Shown here: one piece after another, positions 1 through 9,013 of the stretch | Numbering within the stretch: the stretch's first letter is position 1 | Layout: the number at the start of each line of letters is the position of its first letter | NCBI GenBank assembly: GCA_041396965.1 | Contig: JAWKXN010000001.1 | Location: forward strand, 1,240,001-1,304,000 | Direction of reading: 5' to 3' | Origin: Rickettsiales bacterium | Lineage (GTDB): Bacteria; Pseudomonadota; Alphaproteobacteria; Rickettsiales; SXRF01 | Length of the DNA: 64,000 nt | The notes under the pieces: generated by a model | The model's input: the letters and a program-made list of their open reading frames with translations, nothing else | What the model was told of the DNA's origin: nothing | Database searches by the model: none | Position numbers and translations under genes: made by a program

Positions 1-314
1 TCAGGAAAAGATAGGCATCCTTCCTTAAAATTATGCTCATCTCCTGAATCAGAAATTATTTCAGGGTTTATTAACACGTGCTGTTCGCCTATATCAGCTT
101 TGTGGTTATTATCCTCTTTCCATTCAACATCAGCGACCAATATACGTTTTAGAACACCAATCTGAACAGCGGCAAGACCAATCCCTCTCTCATAATACAT
201 TGTATCAAACATATCACTTACTAAAGCACGAATTTCATCATCTACTTTCTTAACCGGTGATGATTTGGTTTTAAGCACCGGATCTGGTGCTATTATAACT
301 TGGCGTATGGTCAT
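1..314 (-). CDS. def: Peptide deformylase, partial (C-terminus outside window)
   Basis: This enzyme removes the N-terminal formyl group from nascent proteins in the cytoplasm, using a metal ion. The frame starts with ATG at 314 on the minus strand and runs off the left edge, so about 104 residues are visible. Motif 1 (GIGLAAVQIG) and motif 2 (EGCLSFP, containing the metal-binding Cys) are both present and intact. The HExxH metal motif must lie beyond the window. The start reads MTIRQVIIAPDPVL, typical of the family. The gene to its right points the same way 132 bases upstream, so they could share transcription, but nothing proves it. Identification is firm from the two motifs. Confidence 0.93.
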   Translation of the reverse strand, partial: MTIRQVIIAPDPVLKTKSSPVKKVDDEIRALVSDMFDTMYYERGIGLAAVQIGVLKRILVADVEWKEDNNHKADIGEQHVLINPEIISDSGDEHNFKEGCLSFP

Positions 315-446
315 TTCTTATAAATACCTCTATAATATTATATATAATTTATGCTCGGTGGATTATAACACATCATTTCGGATAATTTCTATTATTTTTT
401 AGAAAGATAACTTAGTTTTCCTCATTATTTTTGAGGCTAACTCTCC

Positions 447-926
447 CTAGTCACCACCCTTATCAATAAGGTCATATTTTGATATCCCCTGATTATAACG
501 GCTTTTACGGTTAACCAGATTACCTTCTTTGTCATTATAAAATTCATCATCATATAGATTAATACGAGATTTTACCTCTGTATCAGAATCATCAAAAATA
601 TCATATTCTCCACTAAGCATTTTATCTCTGGATTTATAATATACATCAAAGAAACCACCAGATTTACTATCTTTCTCTAATTTTTGTTCTTTTTCATAAA
701 TAACCCGATCTATGGAGTAGTTAGCAAGTGTTTTTCTCTTATGTTTTTCCTGTTCTAAATCTATAGTAATAGCTGGTCTTGTCCTATCTGTTAATGTTGT
801 CGCGCTATTAACTATAGAAACCCTACCAGCTTGTGATACCGCTCTCCTACCATCATCCGCTATATCATCAGAAGCGTAAACTGAAGATGGAATGGCTAAA
901 AAAATAACAATTTTATAGTTAACCAA
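447..926 (-). CDS. Small secreted protein of unknown function
   Basis: I do not recognise this protein. Starting at TTG (926) it has a clean signal peptide: hydrophobic IVIFLAIPSSV followed by a VYA cleavage site, then a charged mature part of about 140 residues rich in Asp, Lys and Tyr. A GGAG sequence at 937-940 lies 10 bases before this TTG. The same frame stays open upstream to ATGs at 1067 and 1133. A start at 1067 would also give a hydrophobic N-terminus (IIRLFLIVI), but a two-hairpin repeat (976-1040) lies between that segment and the signal peptide. Either the repeat moved the start to the TTG, or the element is translated in frame. Function unknown. Confidence 0.55.
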   Translation of the reverse strand: MVNYKIVIFLAIPSSVYASDDIADDGRRAVSQAGRVSIVNSATTLTDRTRPAITIDLEQEKHKRKTLANYSIDRVIYEKEQKLEKDSKSGGFFDVYYKSRDKMLSGEYDIFDDSDTEVKSRINLYDDEFYNDKEGNLVNRKSRYNQGISKYDLIDKGGD

Positions 927-975
927 CCTTATTTTTCTCCAGAAAAACAAAGTTGTCTCGCTCGCTACGCGGCGC

Positions 976-1040
976 AAAACCGACTCTCTCGGAGTTGGTT
1001 TTGATAGTAACTTATGGTAATTCTTACCACAAATTACTAT
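976..1040 (+). repeat. Two-hairpin interspersed repeat, copy 1
   Basis: Hairpin 1 (976-1002) has an 11-bp stem beginning AAAACC and ending GGTTTT around a TCTCG loop. Hairpin 2 (1004-1040) pairs ATAGTAA with TTACTAT outside and GGTAA with TTACC inside. The same two-part structure, on the same strand, recurs at 12458-12521 and 30604-30667. This copy lies inside the open frame upstream of the secreted-protein gene. Confidence 0.8.
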
Positions 1041-1147
1041 AAGAAATAATCTAATTATCTTATTCATTATGTTATGCTTATATAAAATTGTTATATATAG
1101 CGGGAAAGTATAATAAAATAAGACGAATATCACAATAAATAATATAC

Positions 1148-2395
1148 ATGCTTAGCAACGAAACAAAAGATAGAATATCGCCCTTAATCAAGGAAATACC
1201 GCTTATTATTAGCGAATCATCGCTGCGTAATGATATTGATGATTTGCTCGCCATGACTCCTTACCTAAGCAATGGCTGTAGCTTCGCGGTAGTGGATGAT
1301 ATAAATACCACTGATATATTTGGAAATAGGGTATTTTCCGCTTTAAGAAAACACTCAAAAAATCGTCATATAAGCTTTGAGGCAAGCCCTACTGCCAGCA
1401 TGGATAATGTAAATTATATAAGACAAAAAAGCATGTATTGTGACGCTATTATCGCTGTTGGTAGTGGTACAATAAATGATTTATGTAAATACGCCGCCTA
1501 TCTTGATAAAAAACCATATGTTGTTTTCCCAACCGCCGCTAGCATGAATGGCTATTTATCGGCAAGTGCCTCTATTGAAGTTGATGGACATAAAAGCAGC
1601 CAGCAAGCGAACCTACCAAAAGCAGTATTTTGTGACTTGCAAATAATAGCGCAAGCGCCCGTAAGGCTAACGAGAAGTGGGCTTGGTGACTGTTTAGCGC
1701 GCCCTACGGCTCAATGTGACTGGTTACTTTCGCGTTTATTGCTCGCGACTAACTATATAGAAGATGTTTTTTTGATACAGCACGATATTGAGGAGGAAGT
1801 CTTTGAGAACGCTTCTGCTATAGCGAAAACTGATTTTGACATAACAAAAAAGCTGCTTGAACTGTTGCTAATATCAGGACTCGGTATGACAGCGGCAAAA
1901 GGCAGTTATCCGGCTAGTCAGGGCGAGCATATGATAGCACATTGTTATAATATGCTACAAAATAATCGTAATGAACATAACAGAAATGTGATTCCCCTGC
2001 ATGGAGAGGAAATTGGAATAACCAGCCTGTATATGGCGGAATTGCAAGAAAACCTGCTAAAGAAAGAGCTTAAACTCAAAGATACTATCTTTAATATTGA
2101 TGAGATTAAGAATTTTTACGGATCTGAGCTAACAATTGAGTTTTCGCTACTGTTTGAGAAAAAACAGAAATTATTGATGGAAAAACGAGAAAAAATTAAA
2201 GAAGCAAACTGGGATGATGTAAAAAGTGAAATAGAGAAGATAATGATGGGCGCACCACAAATAGAAAGCATATTAAAAAAAGCTGGATGCCACACTAAGC
2301 TAGAAAATATAGGCTGGAATAGAGAAGATTTTAACAAAGCTTTATCTACCGCTCGCTTTAGCCGTGACAGATTTACTTTTCTTGATTTGGAGTAA
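1148..2395 (+). CDS. Glycerol-1-phosphate dehydrogenase-like (iron-type alcohol dehydrogenase fold)
   Basis: This family reduces dihydroxyacetone phosphate to sn-glycerol 1-phosphate with NAD(P)H and a divalent metal. The 415-residue protein has the nucleotide-binding stretch AVGSGTINDLCKYAA and the family signature PTAASMNGYLSASA. Metal ligands are in place: Asp in SGLGDCLARPT, His in GEHMIAHCYNM and His in PLHGEEIGI. Length fits the bacterial AraM/EgsA type, with a longer C-terminal helical tail. It stands alone, divergent from the secreted protein on its left, with no lipid synthesis partner nearby. The substrate in this organism is inferred from the family only; the motifs make the family itself clear. 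Confidence 0.8.
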   Translation: MLSNETKDRISPLIKEIPLIISESSLRNDIDDLLAMTPYLSNGCSFAVVDDINTTDIFGNRVFSALRKHSKNRHISFEASPTASMDNVNYIRQKSMYCDAIIAVGSGTINDLCKYAAYLDKKPYVVFPTAASMNGYLSASASIEVDGHKSSQQANLPKAVFCDLQIIAQAPVRLTRSGLGDCLARPTAQCDWLLSRLLLATNYIEDVFLIQHDIEEEVFENASAIAKTDFDITKKLLELLLISGLGMTAAKGSYPASQGEHMIAHCYNMLQNNRNEHNRNVIPLHGEEIGITSLYMAELQENLLKKELKLKDTIFNIDEIKNFYGSELTIEFSLLFEKKQKLLMEKREKIKEANWDDVKSEIEKIMMGAPQIESILKKAGCHTKLENIGWNREDFNKALSTARFSRDRFTFLDLE

Positions 2396-2454
2396 GAAAT
2401 TTAGAAATTTGAGATAAAAATAACCTTTCGTAGAGCTTTCTATAGTAATCTCAG

Positions 2455-2483
2455 TTGACTTTTCTTTAATAAAACTTTACTAT
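2455..2483 (+). promoter_or_regulatory. Likely sigma-70 promoter for the gene at 2521
   Basis: TTGACT at 2455-2460 and TACTAT at 2478-2483 are separated by exactly 17 bases. The gene at 2521 begins 37 bases downstream with a strong ribosome site. The -10 box overlaps the right arm of an inverted repeat (ATAGTAA at 2442-2448 with TTACTAT at 2477-2483), possibly a worn copy of the two-hairpin repeat. Confidence 0.5.
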
Positions 2484-2520
2484 TGCTGTAATTTTACTAA
2501 ATTTAGCTTCGGAGGAAAAA

Positions 2521-2868
2521 ATGGCTAAAACGTTGGAGAGTGAAACACCACTTTATGATGCACTTACTGATAAGGAACGACGTGCGATAGATCATCATAT
2601 TAAGGAAGATCATCGTATTAGGGAAGGTTATAATGGTATGAATTCAATAAGACCTGCTGACATCACAAGACCAGAAATCTTGAATAGCGCCAGGCAAAGT
2701 ATTGCGCGCGAATTCAATAATCCCGATAGTAATAGCAGAGAAAATATCATGGGTAGATACGAACGTTATATCCAGGAATTATCCAGAAAAGATGGTCCAT
2801 CTGGGTCTGTTGGAACAAGTATACCACAGACAGGGCTACGGCATAATGACGGTGGTAAACAACGCTAA
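2521..2868 (+). CDS. Hypothetical protein, 115 aa
   Basis: No recognised domain. The start is well supported: GGAGG lies 5 bases before the ATG and a good promoter lies just upstream. The protein is hydrophilic with many charged residues and no signal peptide or membrane segment, so a soluble cytoplasmic protein, mainly helical in its first two thirds, is expected. The C-terminal third is Gly/Ser/Pro-rich and probably flexible. It is transcribed alone and converges on ccmB. Function unknown; it may be lineage-specific. Confidence 0.6.
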   Translation: MAKTLESETPLYDALTDKERRAIDHHIKEDHRIREGYNGMNSIRPADITRPEILNSARQSIAREFNNPDSNSRENIMGRYERYIQELSRKDGPSGSVGTSIPQTGLRHNDGGKQR

Positions 2869-2970
2869 AACCATTCAACATCATGTATTATGTAGGTTAT
2901 GGGCGTTATATTGGCATAATTAAAGAAATTAGTGGCTGATTTTTTTGTATTTTTGTATATAGACACAATT

Positions 2971-3606
2971 TCAATCACTGCTTATTCTGATAAGGGCGGC
3001 GCAAACATAGCAAGAAAGTGGCAATAAAAATAATAATATACCAGATAGGAATAACAGACCGTGCTCTCCACTATTTGTTGAGGAGAAAATAAGTATTGGA
3101 ATATAAAGCGGCATTATTACAAGCGCCTGAAGCAGCCCTCCTCTTTTACTACCAATAGTAAGAGCCGCGCCAATCGCGCCAAGAGCCACCATAACAAAAG
3201 AAGCGACCGTAAGCACCGATAATGACACTAAAATTTGCTGAACAGAAAGACTAGCTGATATAGCTATAAGTGGCGAGACAATTAATATAGGCAGTATATT
3301 TGAACACCAACTCCCACATATTTTCGCGAGTACCATTATTTCTAGTAATACAGGCTGTAATATTATTTGTTCAAGACTACCATCCTCATAATCTCGTTCA
3401 AACATCAGTGGTAGTGTGGTTATTATGGCAAGAAGCATACTTATAGACATTACTGAAGTGGTATAGGATGAAACCATCTGTGGCCCCATAGCGAAGATGA
3501 ATAAGGCTATGGTTATTATATAAAAAGCACATGCTCCCATCGCTCCGCCACCTTTGCGGAATGACAACATGACTGACTGGCGAAATATTGAGAGGAAATA
3601 TCTCAT
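2971..3606 (-). CDS. ccmB: Heme exporter protein B, membrane subunit
   Basis: CcmB is a membrane subunit of the CcmABCD ABC transporter used in system I cytochrome c maturation, where the complex releases holo-CcmE. The 211-residue protein has about six hydrophobic segments and the family features MFERDYEDGSLEQIILQP near residue 70 and a conserved small-residue stretch (GALGAIGAALTIGS-like) around 145. It overlaps ccmA by 4 bases (ATGA), so the pair is translationally coupled. ccmC and ccmD are not adjacent in this window. Divergent acnA beyond ccmA is a common alphaproteobacterial arrangement and supports the call. Confidence 0.88.
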   Translation of the reverse strand: MRYFLSIFRQSVMLSFRKGGGAMGACAFYIITIALFIFAMGPQMVSSYTTSVMSISMLLAIITTLPLMFERDYEDGSLEQIILQPVLLEIMVLAKICGSWCSNILPILIVSPLIAISASLSVQQILVSLSVLTVASFVMVALGAIGAALTIGSKRGGLLQALVIMPLYIPILIFSSTNSGEHGLLFLSGILLFLLPLSCYVCAALIRISSD

Positions 3607-4250
3607 GTGAATTTACTTTCCGTCTCTATTTCTCTAAATTCGTAGTGCCTGAAATCATCTAACCATAAAGTATGGGCTGCTATTGATGAATTCATTATAT
3701 GAGAAGCGACAACCACTATACCGCCCTGTTTTACCCGTGACTCAATAAGACTAGCGGTGAGTATTACCGCCTCCTCATCAAGAAAATTTGTCGGTTCATC
3801 AAGCAACCATAATTTACATGGTGATATAATCAGGCGAGCAAGGGCAATCCTACGTTGCCAACCGGCGGAAAGTTGAGATGCTGGAACATCAGAAAAACGC
3901 TCAAGACCATAGAATGCCATAGCGGCTGGAATCAATAATTCCGTATCATATAATTTTGCCCAAAATAGTAAATTCTCATAGACGGTAGCATCCGCCTTCA
4001 CACCACTTTTATGACCTATAAAAAGCAATTCTCTTCTAAAATCATAATTATCTTTTATTGATACATCATCCCATAATATATCACCACTATCAGCCTCAAG
4101 AAGACCTGATAATATTTTAAGTAGGCTAGTCTTGCCAGCGCCATTAGCTCCTTTCAGCAGCAGCAAAGCACCTTCTTGCAACGAAAATCCAAGATGGCTA
4201 AAAATTATATTTTCTCCACGAACGCAGCTAATATCCCTACATGATAACAT
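3603..4250 (-). CDS. ccmA: Heme exporter ATP-binding protein A
   Basis: This is the ATPase subunit that drives the CcmABCD complex. The 215-residue protein has Walker A GANGAGKTS (residues 34-42), the ABC signature LSAGWQRR and Walker B WLLDEP. The short length and SAGW signature (instead of SGGQ) are typical of CcmA. The ATG at 4250 gives the standard N-terminus. It is first in the ccmAB pair, with the 4-base overlap to ccmB, and is divergent from acnA across a 167-base AT-rich spacer. Confidence 0.92.
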   Translation of the reverse strand: MLSCRDISCVRGENIIFSHLGFSLQEGALLLLKGANGAGKTSLLKILSGLLEADSGDILWDDVSIKDNYDFRRELLFIGHKSGVKADATVYENLLFWAKLYDTELLIPAAMAFYGLERFSDVPASQLSAGWQRRIALARLIISPCKLWLLDEPTNFLDEEAVILTASLIESRVKQGGIVVVASHIMNSSIAAHTLWLDDFRHYEFREIETESKFT

Positions 4251-4417
4251 AATATTACATATATACTTATTTCATTATCCTATAATCGTATAAGTTAATA
4301 GTTACACGACCTAAATTAATACTTTATTATTTCTAACAAATTGTTTAATCATACGTTACAAAAATATAAAATAGTTTATAAATCTGTCTCTAAGAATTAT
4401 ACATTAAGGAGAATATT

Positions 4418-7084
4418 GTGAAAAACAAGAGCAAGAACTCATTTAATACCAAATCCACTATAGATGCCGGTGGTAATGAATATGAATATTACAGCCTGCC
4501 GAAGTCTTATGAGTCTCTTGGTAGTGATCTTAAGCGTCTACCATATAGTCTTAAAGTTTTGCTTGAAAATTTGCTCCGCCATGAGGATGACATAAGTGTT
4601 AGCGCTGATGATATACGCTCATTTGCTGACTGGATTAAAAATAAAAGCTCAGATCGTGAGATAGCTTATCGTCCGGCGCGAGTTTTGATGCAAGATTTCA
4701 CCGGTGTTCCAGCGGTTGTTGACTTAGCGGCGATGCGTGACGCTATGAAAAAGCTTGGTGGCGATCCTGAGAAAATCAACCCCTTATCGCCGGTTGATCT
4801 AGTTATAGATCACTCAGTTATGGTTGATAAGTACGGTACAGCAGCAGCCTTTGCCGATAATGTATCTTTAGAGATGGAGCGCAACCGTGAGCGCTATGAG
4901 TTTCTACGCTGGGGACAAAGTGCGTTTAATAATTTCCGTGTGGTTCCTCCCGGAACTGGTATCTGCCATCAAGTTAACCTTGAGTATTTAGCACAGACTG
5001 TATGGACACAAGATGGCGTCGCTTATCCCGACACACTTGTAGGAACCGATAGCCACACCACGATGATAAATGGTCTTGGTGTTCTTGGTTGGGGTGTTGG
5101 TGGTATTGAAGCGGAAGCGGCAATGCTTGGTCAACCCGTTTCTATGCTTATACCTGAGGTTATCGGATTTAAGCTTACCGGAAAAGCCAAAGAAGGAGTG
5201 ACCGCTACTGACATCGTTCTTACCATAACCCAAATGTTGCGCAAAAAAGGCGTGGTTGGCAAATTTGTAGAGTTTTTTGGTGAGGGGCTTAATCATATGC
5301 CGCTTGCTGATCGGGCGACCATCGCTAATATGGCTCCAGAATATGGCGCTACTTGTGGAATATTCCCGATTGACGCTGAGACTATAAATTATCTTAAGCT
5401 TACTAGCAGAGATAGTGGTAGAGTCGAGTTGGTTGAAGCATACGCTAAGGCGCAAGGAATGTGGCGTGATAAGGATTACGTGGATCCTATATTTACTGAT
5501 ACTCTTGAACTTGATATGGGAACTGTTGAGCCATCACTTGCTGGTCCTAAACGACCACAAGATAAAGTTCTTCTATCTAAAGCGAAAGAATCTTTTGAAT
5601 CTTCTCTTCCTGAGCTTAATAAGGAAAATAAAACAGCCAACTCCGAGCGCGGCACGGATAATCTGTCGCATGGTAGCGTGGTAATAGCGGCCATTACGAG
5701 TTGTACTAATACCTCCAACCCTTACGTGATGCTGGCGGCTGGTTTGGTGGCAAGAAATGCCGCCGCTAAAGGGCTTAGACCAAAATCATGGGTAAAAACC
5801 TCTTTGGCACCTGGTTCAAAAGTTGTTACTGAATATCTGGCACGGTCGGGTCTTGATAAATCACTTAATGAAATTGGCTTTAACCTTGTTGGTTATGGCT
5901 GCACCACTTGTATCGGAAACTCTGGTCCACTTAACGAGGAAATAGAGACAGCGATAAAAGATAAAGGCTTAGTGGTAGCTTCAGTACTTTCTGGAAACCG
6001 TAACTTTGAGGGACGAGTTCATCAATTGGTGAAAGCTAATTATCTGGCATCACCTCCATTAGTGGTAGCTTACGCTCTTGCTGGTAGTATGAATATTGAT
6101 ATAGCCAAAGATCCGATTGGTAATGATAGTGACGGTAACCCAGTTTATCTAAAAGACATATGGCCAAGCAATAAAGAAGTAGCCGATGTGGTTATGGGCT
6201 GCGTTACTTCTGAAATGTTCGCGAAAAAATACGCTGACGTATTTAGTGGTGAAAAGGAATGGCAAGACATTCCTGTCGGGAAAGGCAAGACCTATAGCTG
6301 GGATAATAAAAGCACCTATATACAAAACCCTCCCTACTTCACCTCATTTAACACTGGTGATGGAGTGGCGCTAAAGGATATAGAAAACGCGAAGATACTA
6401 GCTTTATTCGGTGACTCAATAACTACTGACCATATATCACCCGCCGGTAACATAGCCAAAAACTCCCCAGCGGCTTCTTACCTAGCGGCAAACGGTGTTC
6501 AACCTGCTGATTATAATTCTTATGGGGCAAGGCGTGGTAACCATGAGGTGATGATGCGTGGTACTTTCGCTAATATCCGTATTAAAAACGAGATGATGGA
6601 TGGTGAGGAAGGTGGATATACCTTATATAATAATGAAAAAGTCAGTATTTACGATGCGGCGATGAAATATCAACAAGATGGCTCTGAGCTGGTTGTTATA
6701 GCTGGTAAGGAATACGGAACTGGCTCCTCACGTGATTGGGCGGCAAAAGGCACCAAATTACTAGGAGTTAAGGCGGTTATAGCCGAAAGTTTTGAGCGTA
6801 TTCATCGTAGTAATCTAGTAGGAATGGGCGTACTTCCCCTTGTTTTTCAAGGAGATAGTAATAGAAACAACCTAAAACTTACTGGTGATGAGACTATCAG
6901 CATTAACGGTATAGAAAATGGTCTGAAGCCACGCATGCAACTGGATATGTTAATAGAATATAAAGATAAATCCAGTATAGTGGTTCCATTGCTATGTCGG
7001 ATTGACACATTGGATGAGCTGGAATATTATAAAAACGGTGGTATCTTACAATATGTTATGAAGAATCTGCTAAATACGGGATAA
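4418..7084 (+). CDS. acnA: Aconitate hydratase A
   Basis: Aconitase interconverts citrate and isocitrate in the TCA cycle using a [4Fe-4S] cluster. The protein has 888 residues, the normal length for AcnA. Cluster ligands are Cys429 (SCTNTSNP), Cys495 and Cys498 (GCTTCIGNSGPL). Substrate-binding motifs VGTDSHTTM and AGKEYGTGSSRDWAAKG are intact. Translation starts at GTG with AAGGAG 7 bases upstream. Malate synthase at 37 kb suggests aconitase also feeds the glyoxylate shunt. It is followed at short distance by a small unknown gene and meaB, probably in one transcript. Confidence 0.97.
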   Translation: MKNKSKNSFNTKSTIDAGGNEYEYYSLPKSYESLGSDLKRLPYSLKVLLENLLRHEDDISVSADDIRSFADWIKNKSSDREIAYRPARVLMQDFTGVPAVVDLAAMRDAMKKLGGDPEKINPLSPVDLVIDHSVMVDKYGTAAAFADNVSLEMERNRERYEFLRWGQSAFNNFRVVPPGTGICHQVNLEYLAQTVWTQDGVAYPDTLVGTDSHTTMINGLGVLGWGVGGIEAEAAMLGQPVSMLIPEVIGFKLTGKAKEGVTATDIVLTITQMLRKKGVVGKFVEFFGEGLNHMPLADRATIANMAPEYGATCGIFPIDAETINYLKLTSRDSGRVELVEAYAKAQGMWRDKDYVDPIFTDTLELDMGTVEPSLAGPKRPQDKVLLSKAKESFESSLPELNKENKTANSERGTDNLSHGSVVIAAITSCTNTSNPYVMLAAGLVARNAAAKGLRPKSWVKTSLAPGSKVVTEYLARSGLDKSLNEIGFNLVGYGCTTCIGNSGPLNEEIETAIKDKGLVVASVLSGNRNFEGRVHQLVKANYLASPPLVVAYALAGSMNIDIAKDPIGNDSDGNPVYLKDIWPSNKEVADVVMGCVTSEMFAKKYADVFSGEKEWQDIPVGKGKTYSWDNKSTYIQNPPYFTSFNTGDGVALKDIENAKILALFGDSITTDHISPAGNIAKNSPAASYLAANGVQPADYNSYGARRGNHEVMMRGTFANIRIKNEMMDGEEGGYTLYNNEKVSIYDAAMKYQQDGSELVVIAGKEYGTGSSRDWAAKGTKLLGVKAVIAESFERIHRSNLVGMGVLPLVFQGDSNRNNLKLTGDETISINGIENGLKPRMQLDMLIEYKDKSSIVVPLLCRIDTLDELEYYKNGGILQYVMKNLLNTG

Positions 7085-7101
7085 TAACTAATAAAATATA
7101 C

Positions 7102-7398
7102 ATGACTGATACAGATGATAAAAAACCTGATCCAACTAGAACGATAGTTTTGGTTTACGGTATGCTGGAAAATGGGCATCCATTTTGGGTGTATGTCGCT
7201 GTGAAGTCAAAGCTTTACCCAGCTTTTCTTAAGGCACAGCGAGATGGTACGCTAAACTTATATAGGTTTGAGGATTACGGCGAGATTATTGTCTCTGGTG
7301 CAGGAAACTCACCACCTGATGAGGTGACTATAAAAGTAGCTGAAATGTATCAGACGGACGCTAATAAATTAAAAGAGCGTATTGAAAGTGATGATTGA
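7102..7398 (+). CDS. Small hypothetical protein, family shared with the gene at 31665
   Basis: A 98-residue soluble protein with no domain I can name. It lies 17 bases after acnA, and its stop overlaps the meaB start (TGATG), so it is probably co-transcribed and coupled to meaB. It matches the 98-residue protein at 31665-31961 over most of its length: IV at the start of a strand, G..E...P followed by an aromatic pair, then YG.II..G....PP..V......Y. The two are clearly the same family by pattern, despite low identity. The predicted mix of strands and helices suggests a small alpha/beta fold. Function unknown. Confidence 0.7.
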   Translation: MTDTDDKKPDPTRTIVLVYGMLENGHPFWVYVAVKSKLYPAFLKAQRDGTLNLYRFEDYGEIIVSGAGNSPPDEVTIKVAEMYQTDANKLKERIESDD

Positions 7399-8354
7399 TG
7401 GTTAAAGTGATGGAATTTAACCGTGCTAGTCTTGCTAAATCTATAACACTTATAGAATCCACTAAAAAAGAACATCAGGAACAAGCACAAGGCTTGCTCA
7501 GTGAAATACTACCAAAAACTGGAAACTCCCTACGGATAGGAATAACAGGTGTTCCCGGTGTTGGTAAATCGACCTTTATAGAAACTTTCGGTCTACATAT
7601 TATTGAGCAAGGTCATAAAGTAGCGGTACTTGCTATTGACCCTTCCAGTATCAAGACTGGTGGTTCCATACTTGGCGATAAAACCCGTATGGCGAAACTA
7701 GCCCAACATGAATCTGCCTTTATCCGCCCATCGCCAACCTCTGGTTCTCTGGGAGGAGTCGCAAGGCGTACTCGTGAGGCAATGCTGCTTTGTGAGGCGG
7801 CTGGTTATGATGTTATTATTATTGAGACTGTTGGTGTTGGACAATCAGAGACTGAAGTAGCCGATATGGTAGATATGTTTATGTTACTACTTCTACCAGG
7901 TAGTGGTGATGAATTACAAGGCATCAAAAAAGGCATAGTGGAGCTTGCTGACTTGATAGTTGTAAATAAGGCCGATGGAGACCTGCAAGGACAAGCAAAA
8001 AGAGTGCGTGCGGACTATTCAGCGGCTCTTAAAATGTTACATCCAGCAAATAATAGCTGGCAACCGAAAGCTGTTACCTGCTCCGCTCTTGAAAATAAGA
8101 ATATCAGTGATATATGGCAAACCGCTTGTGATTTCAGAAAAATAATGACTGATTCAAAGGAACTAGCAAACCGACGTTCTGGGCAAGCGGTATCATGGAT
8201 GTGGAAAGAAATAAAAGAAAATCTAGTTAGTGGCTTTATAAATAATACAACAGTAAAGAATAGCATTAAATCTACTGAGAATGAAGTATCAGATGGCAAC
8301 AAACCAGCTACTCAAGCCGCTATGGAATTACTTAAGTTATACAAAAACAGTTAG
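7398..8354 (+). CDS. meaB: Methylmalonyl-CoA mutase-associated GTPase MeaB/ArgK family
   Basis: MeaB is a G3E-type P-loop GTPase that loads and protects the adenosylcobalamin cofactor of methylmalonyl-CoA mutase. Visible motifs are Walker A GVPGVGKST near residue 50, DPSSIKTGGSILGDKTRM, PSPTSGSLGGVARRT, the switch ETVGVGQSE, and the guanine motif NKAD. I chose ATG at 7398, which overlaps the stop of the preceding gene; a TTG three bases earlier and an ATG at 7410 are alternatives. The mutase itself is not in the window, so a cobalamin-dependent mutase elsewhere in the genome is inferred. Confidence 0.92.
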   Translation: MVKVMEFNRASLAKSITLIESTKKEHQEQAQGLLSEILPKTGNSLRIGITGVPGVGKSTFIETFGLHIIEQGHKVAVLAIDPSSIKTGGSILGDKTRMAKLAQHESAFIRPSPTSGSLGGVARRTREAMLLCEAAGYDVIIIETVGVGQSETEVADMVDMFMLLLLPGSGDELQGIKKGIVELADLIVVNKADGDLQGQAKRVRADYSAALKMLHPANNSWQPKAVTCSALENKNISDIWQTACDFRKIMTDSKELANRRSGQAVSWMWKEIKENLVSGFINNTTVKNSIKSTENEVSDGNKPATQAAMELLKLYKNS

Positions 8355-8387
8355 AAATAACGTGGTAGCGTTTATAGTATAGTCGAG

Positions 8388-8945
8388 TTAGAAATTTATC
8401 GCTTTTCCTCTGGAGGACTCTAAATTATTAATAGCTGCTATATTAGCGGAAACTTTTGTATATTTCTTAAGTACACTGTCCAGCGATTTATCTAAGTCTT
8501 TATCTTTACTACCAGCCGGCTGACTATGTTTAATAGAAAGAACTACATTTCCCCTTTCATTAATTTTCATACGAACATTATCAGCAACATTTATTGAGTT
8601 ATCAGGATAGTGTCCCTTCTCATCAAGATCTGGTTGCCTTATCTCTCGCAAGCTATTCCCAACCTCACCTGAGTTTTTTATAACCTCAGCTTTCCGCAAC
8701 TCATCTAGCAAGATATGAGACTCTATAATGGATTTTTTCTGATGATCCTGTAAATCCATACCTTTATTAATATGTGAATCAAGAGGTCTATTATAAGTAA
8801 TGGTAATATTAGTGGTTTTATTATTATCATCCACTTGTTGACGAACCACCACATGACCGCCGACCTTGCCACCTTCCTTACTAGAAGCAACAGAAGAGAT
8901 TATACTTTCCAATTTCTCTTTTATATCTTGTTCTGTTTTTTTCAT
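8388..8945 (-). CDS. Hypothetical protein, 185 aa
   Basis: No recognised domain. The start has a strong ribosome site (AGGGAG 6 bases before the ATG). The protein is hydrophilic with no signal peptide. Residues 25-55 look like beta strands (GGHVVVRQQV, TTNITITYN), the middle is charged and helical, and the last 50 residues are Lys/Asp/Ser-rich. It converges on meaB and lies downstream of gpmA on the same strand, 68 bases away. It may be specific to this lineage. Confidence 0.6.
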   Translation of the reverse strand: MKKTEQDIKEKLESIISSVASSKEGGKVGGHVVVRQQVDDNNKTTNITITYNRPLDSHINKGMDLQDHQKKSIIESHILLDELRKAEVIKNSGEVGNSLREIRQPDLDEKGHYPDNSINVADNVRMKINERGNVVLSIKHSQPAGSKDKDLDKSLDSVLKKYTKVSANIAAINNLESSRGKAINF

Positions 8946-9013
8946 AAATCACTCCCTAGTAAAATATATTACCAATAGCAATTCACAACGTAAAAACCTA
9001 TAAATAAATATTA

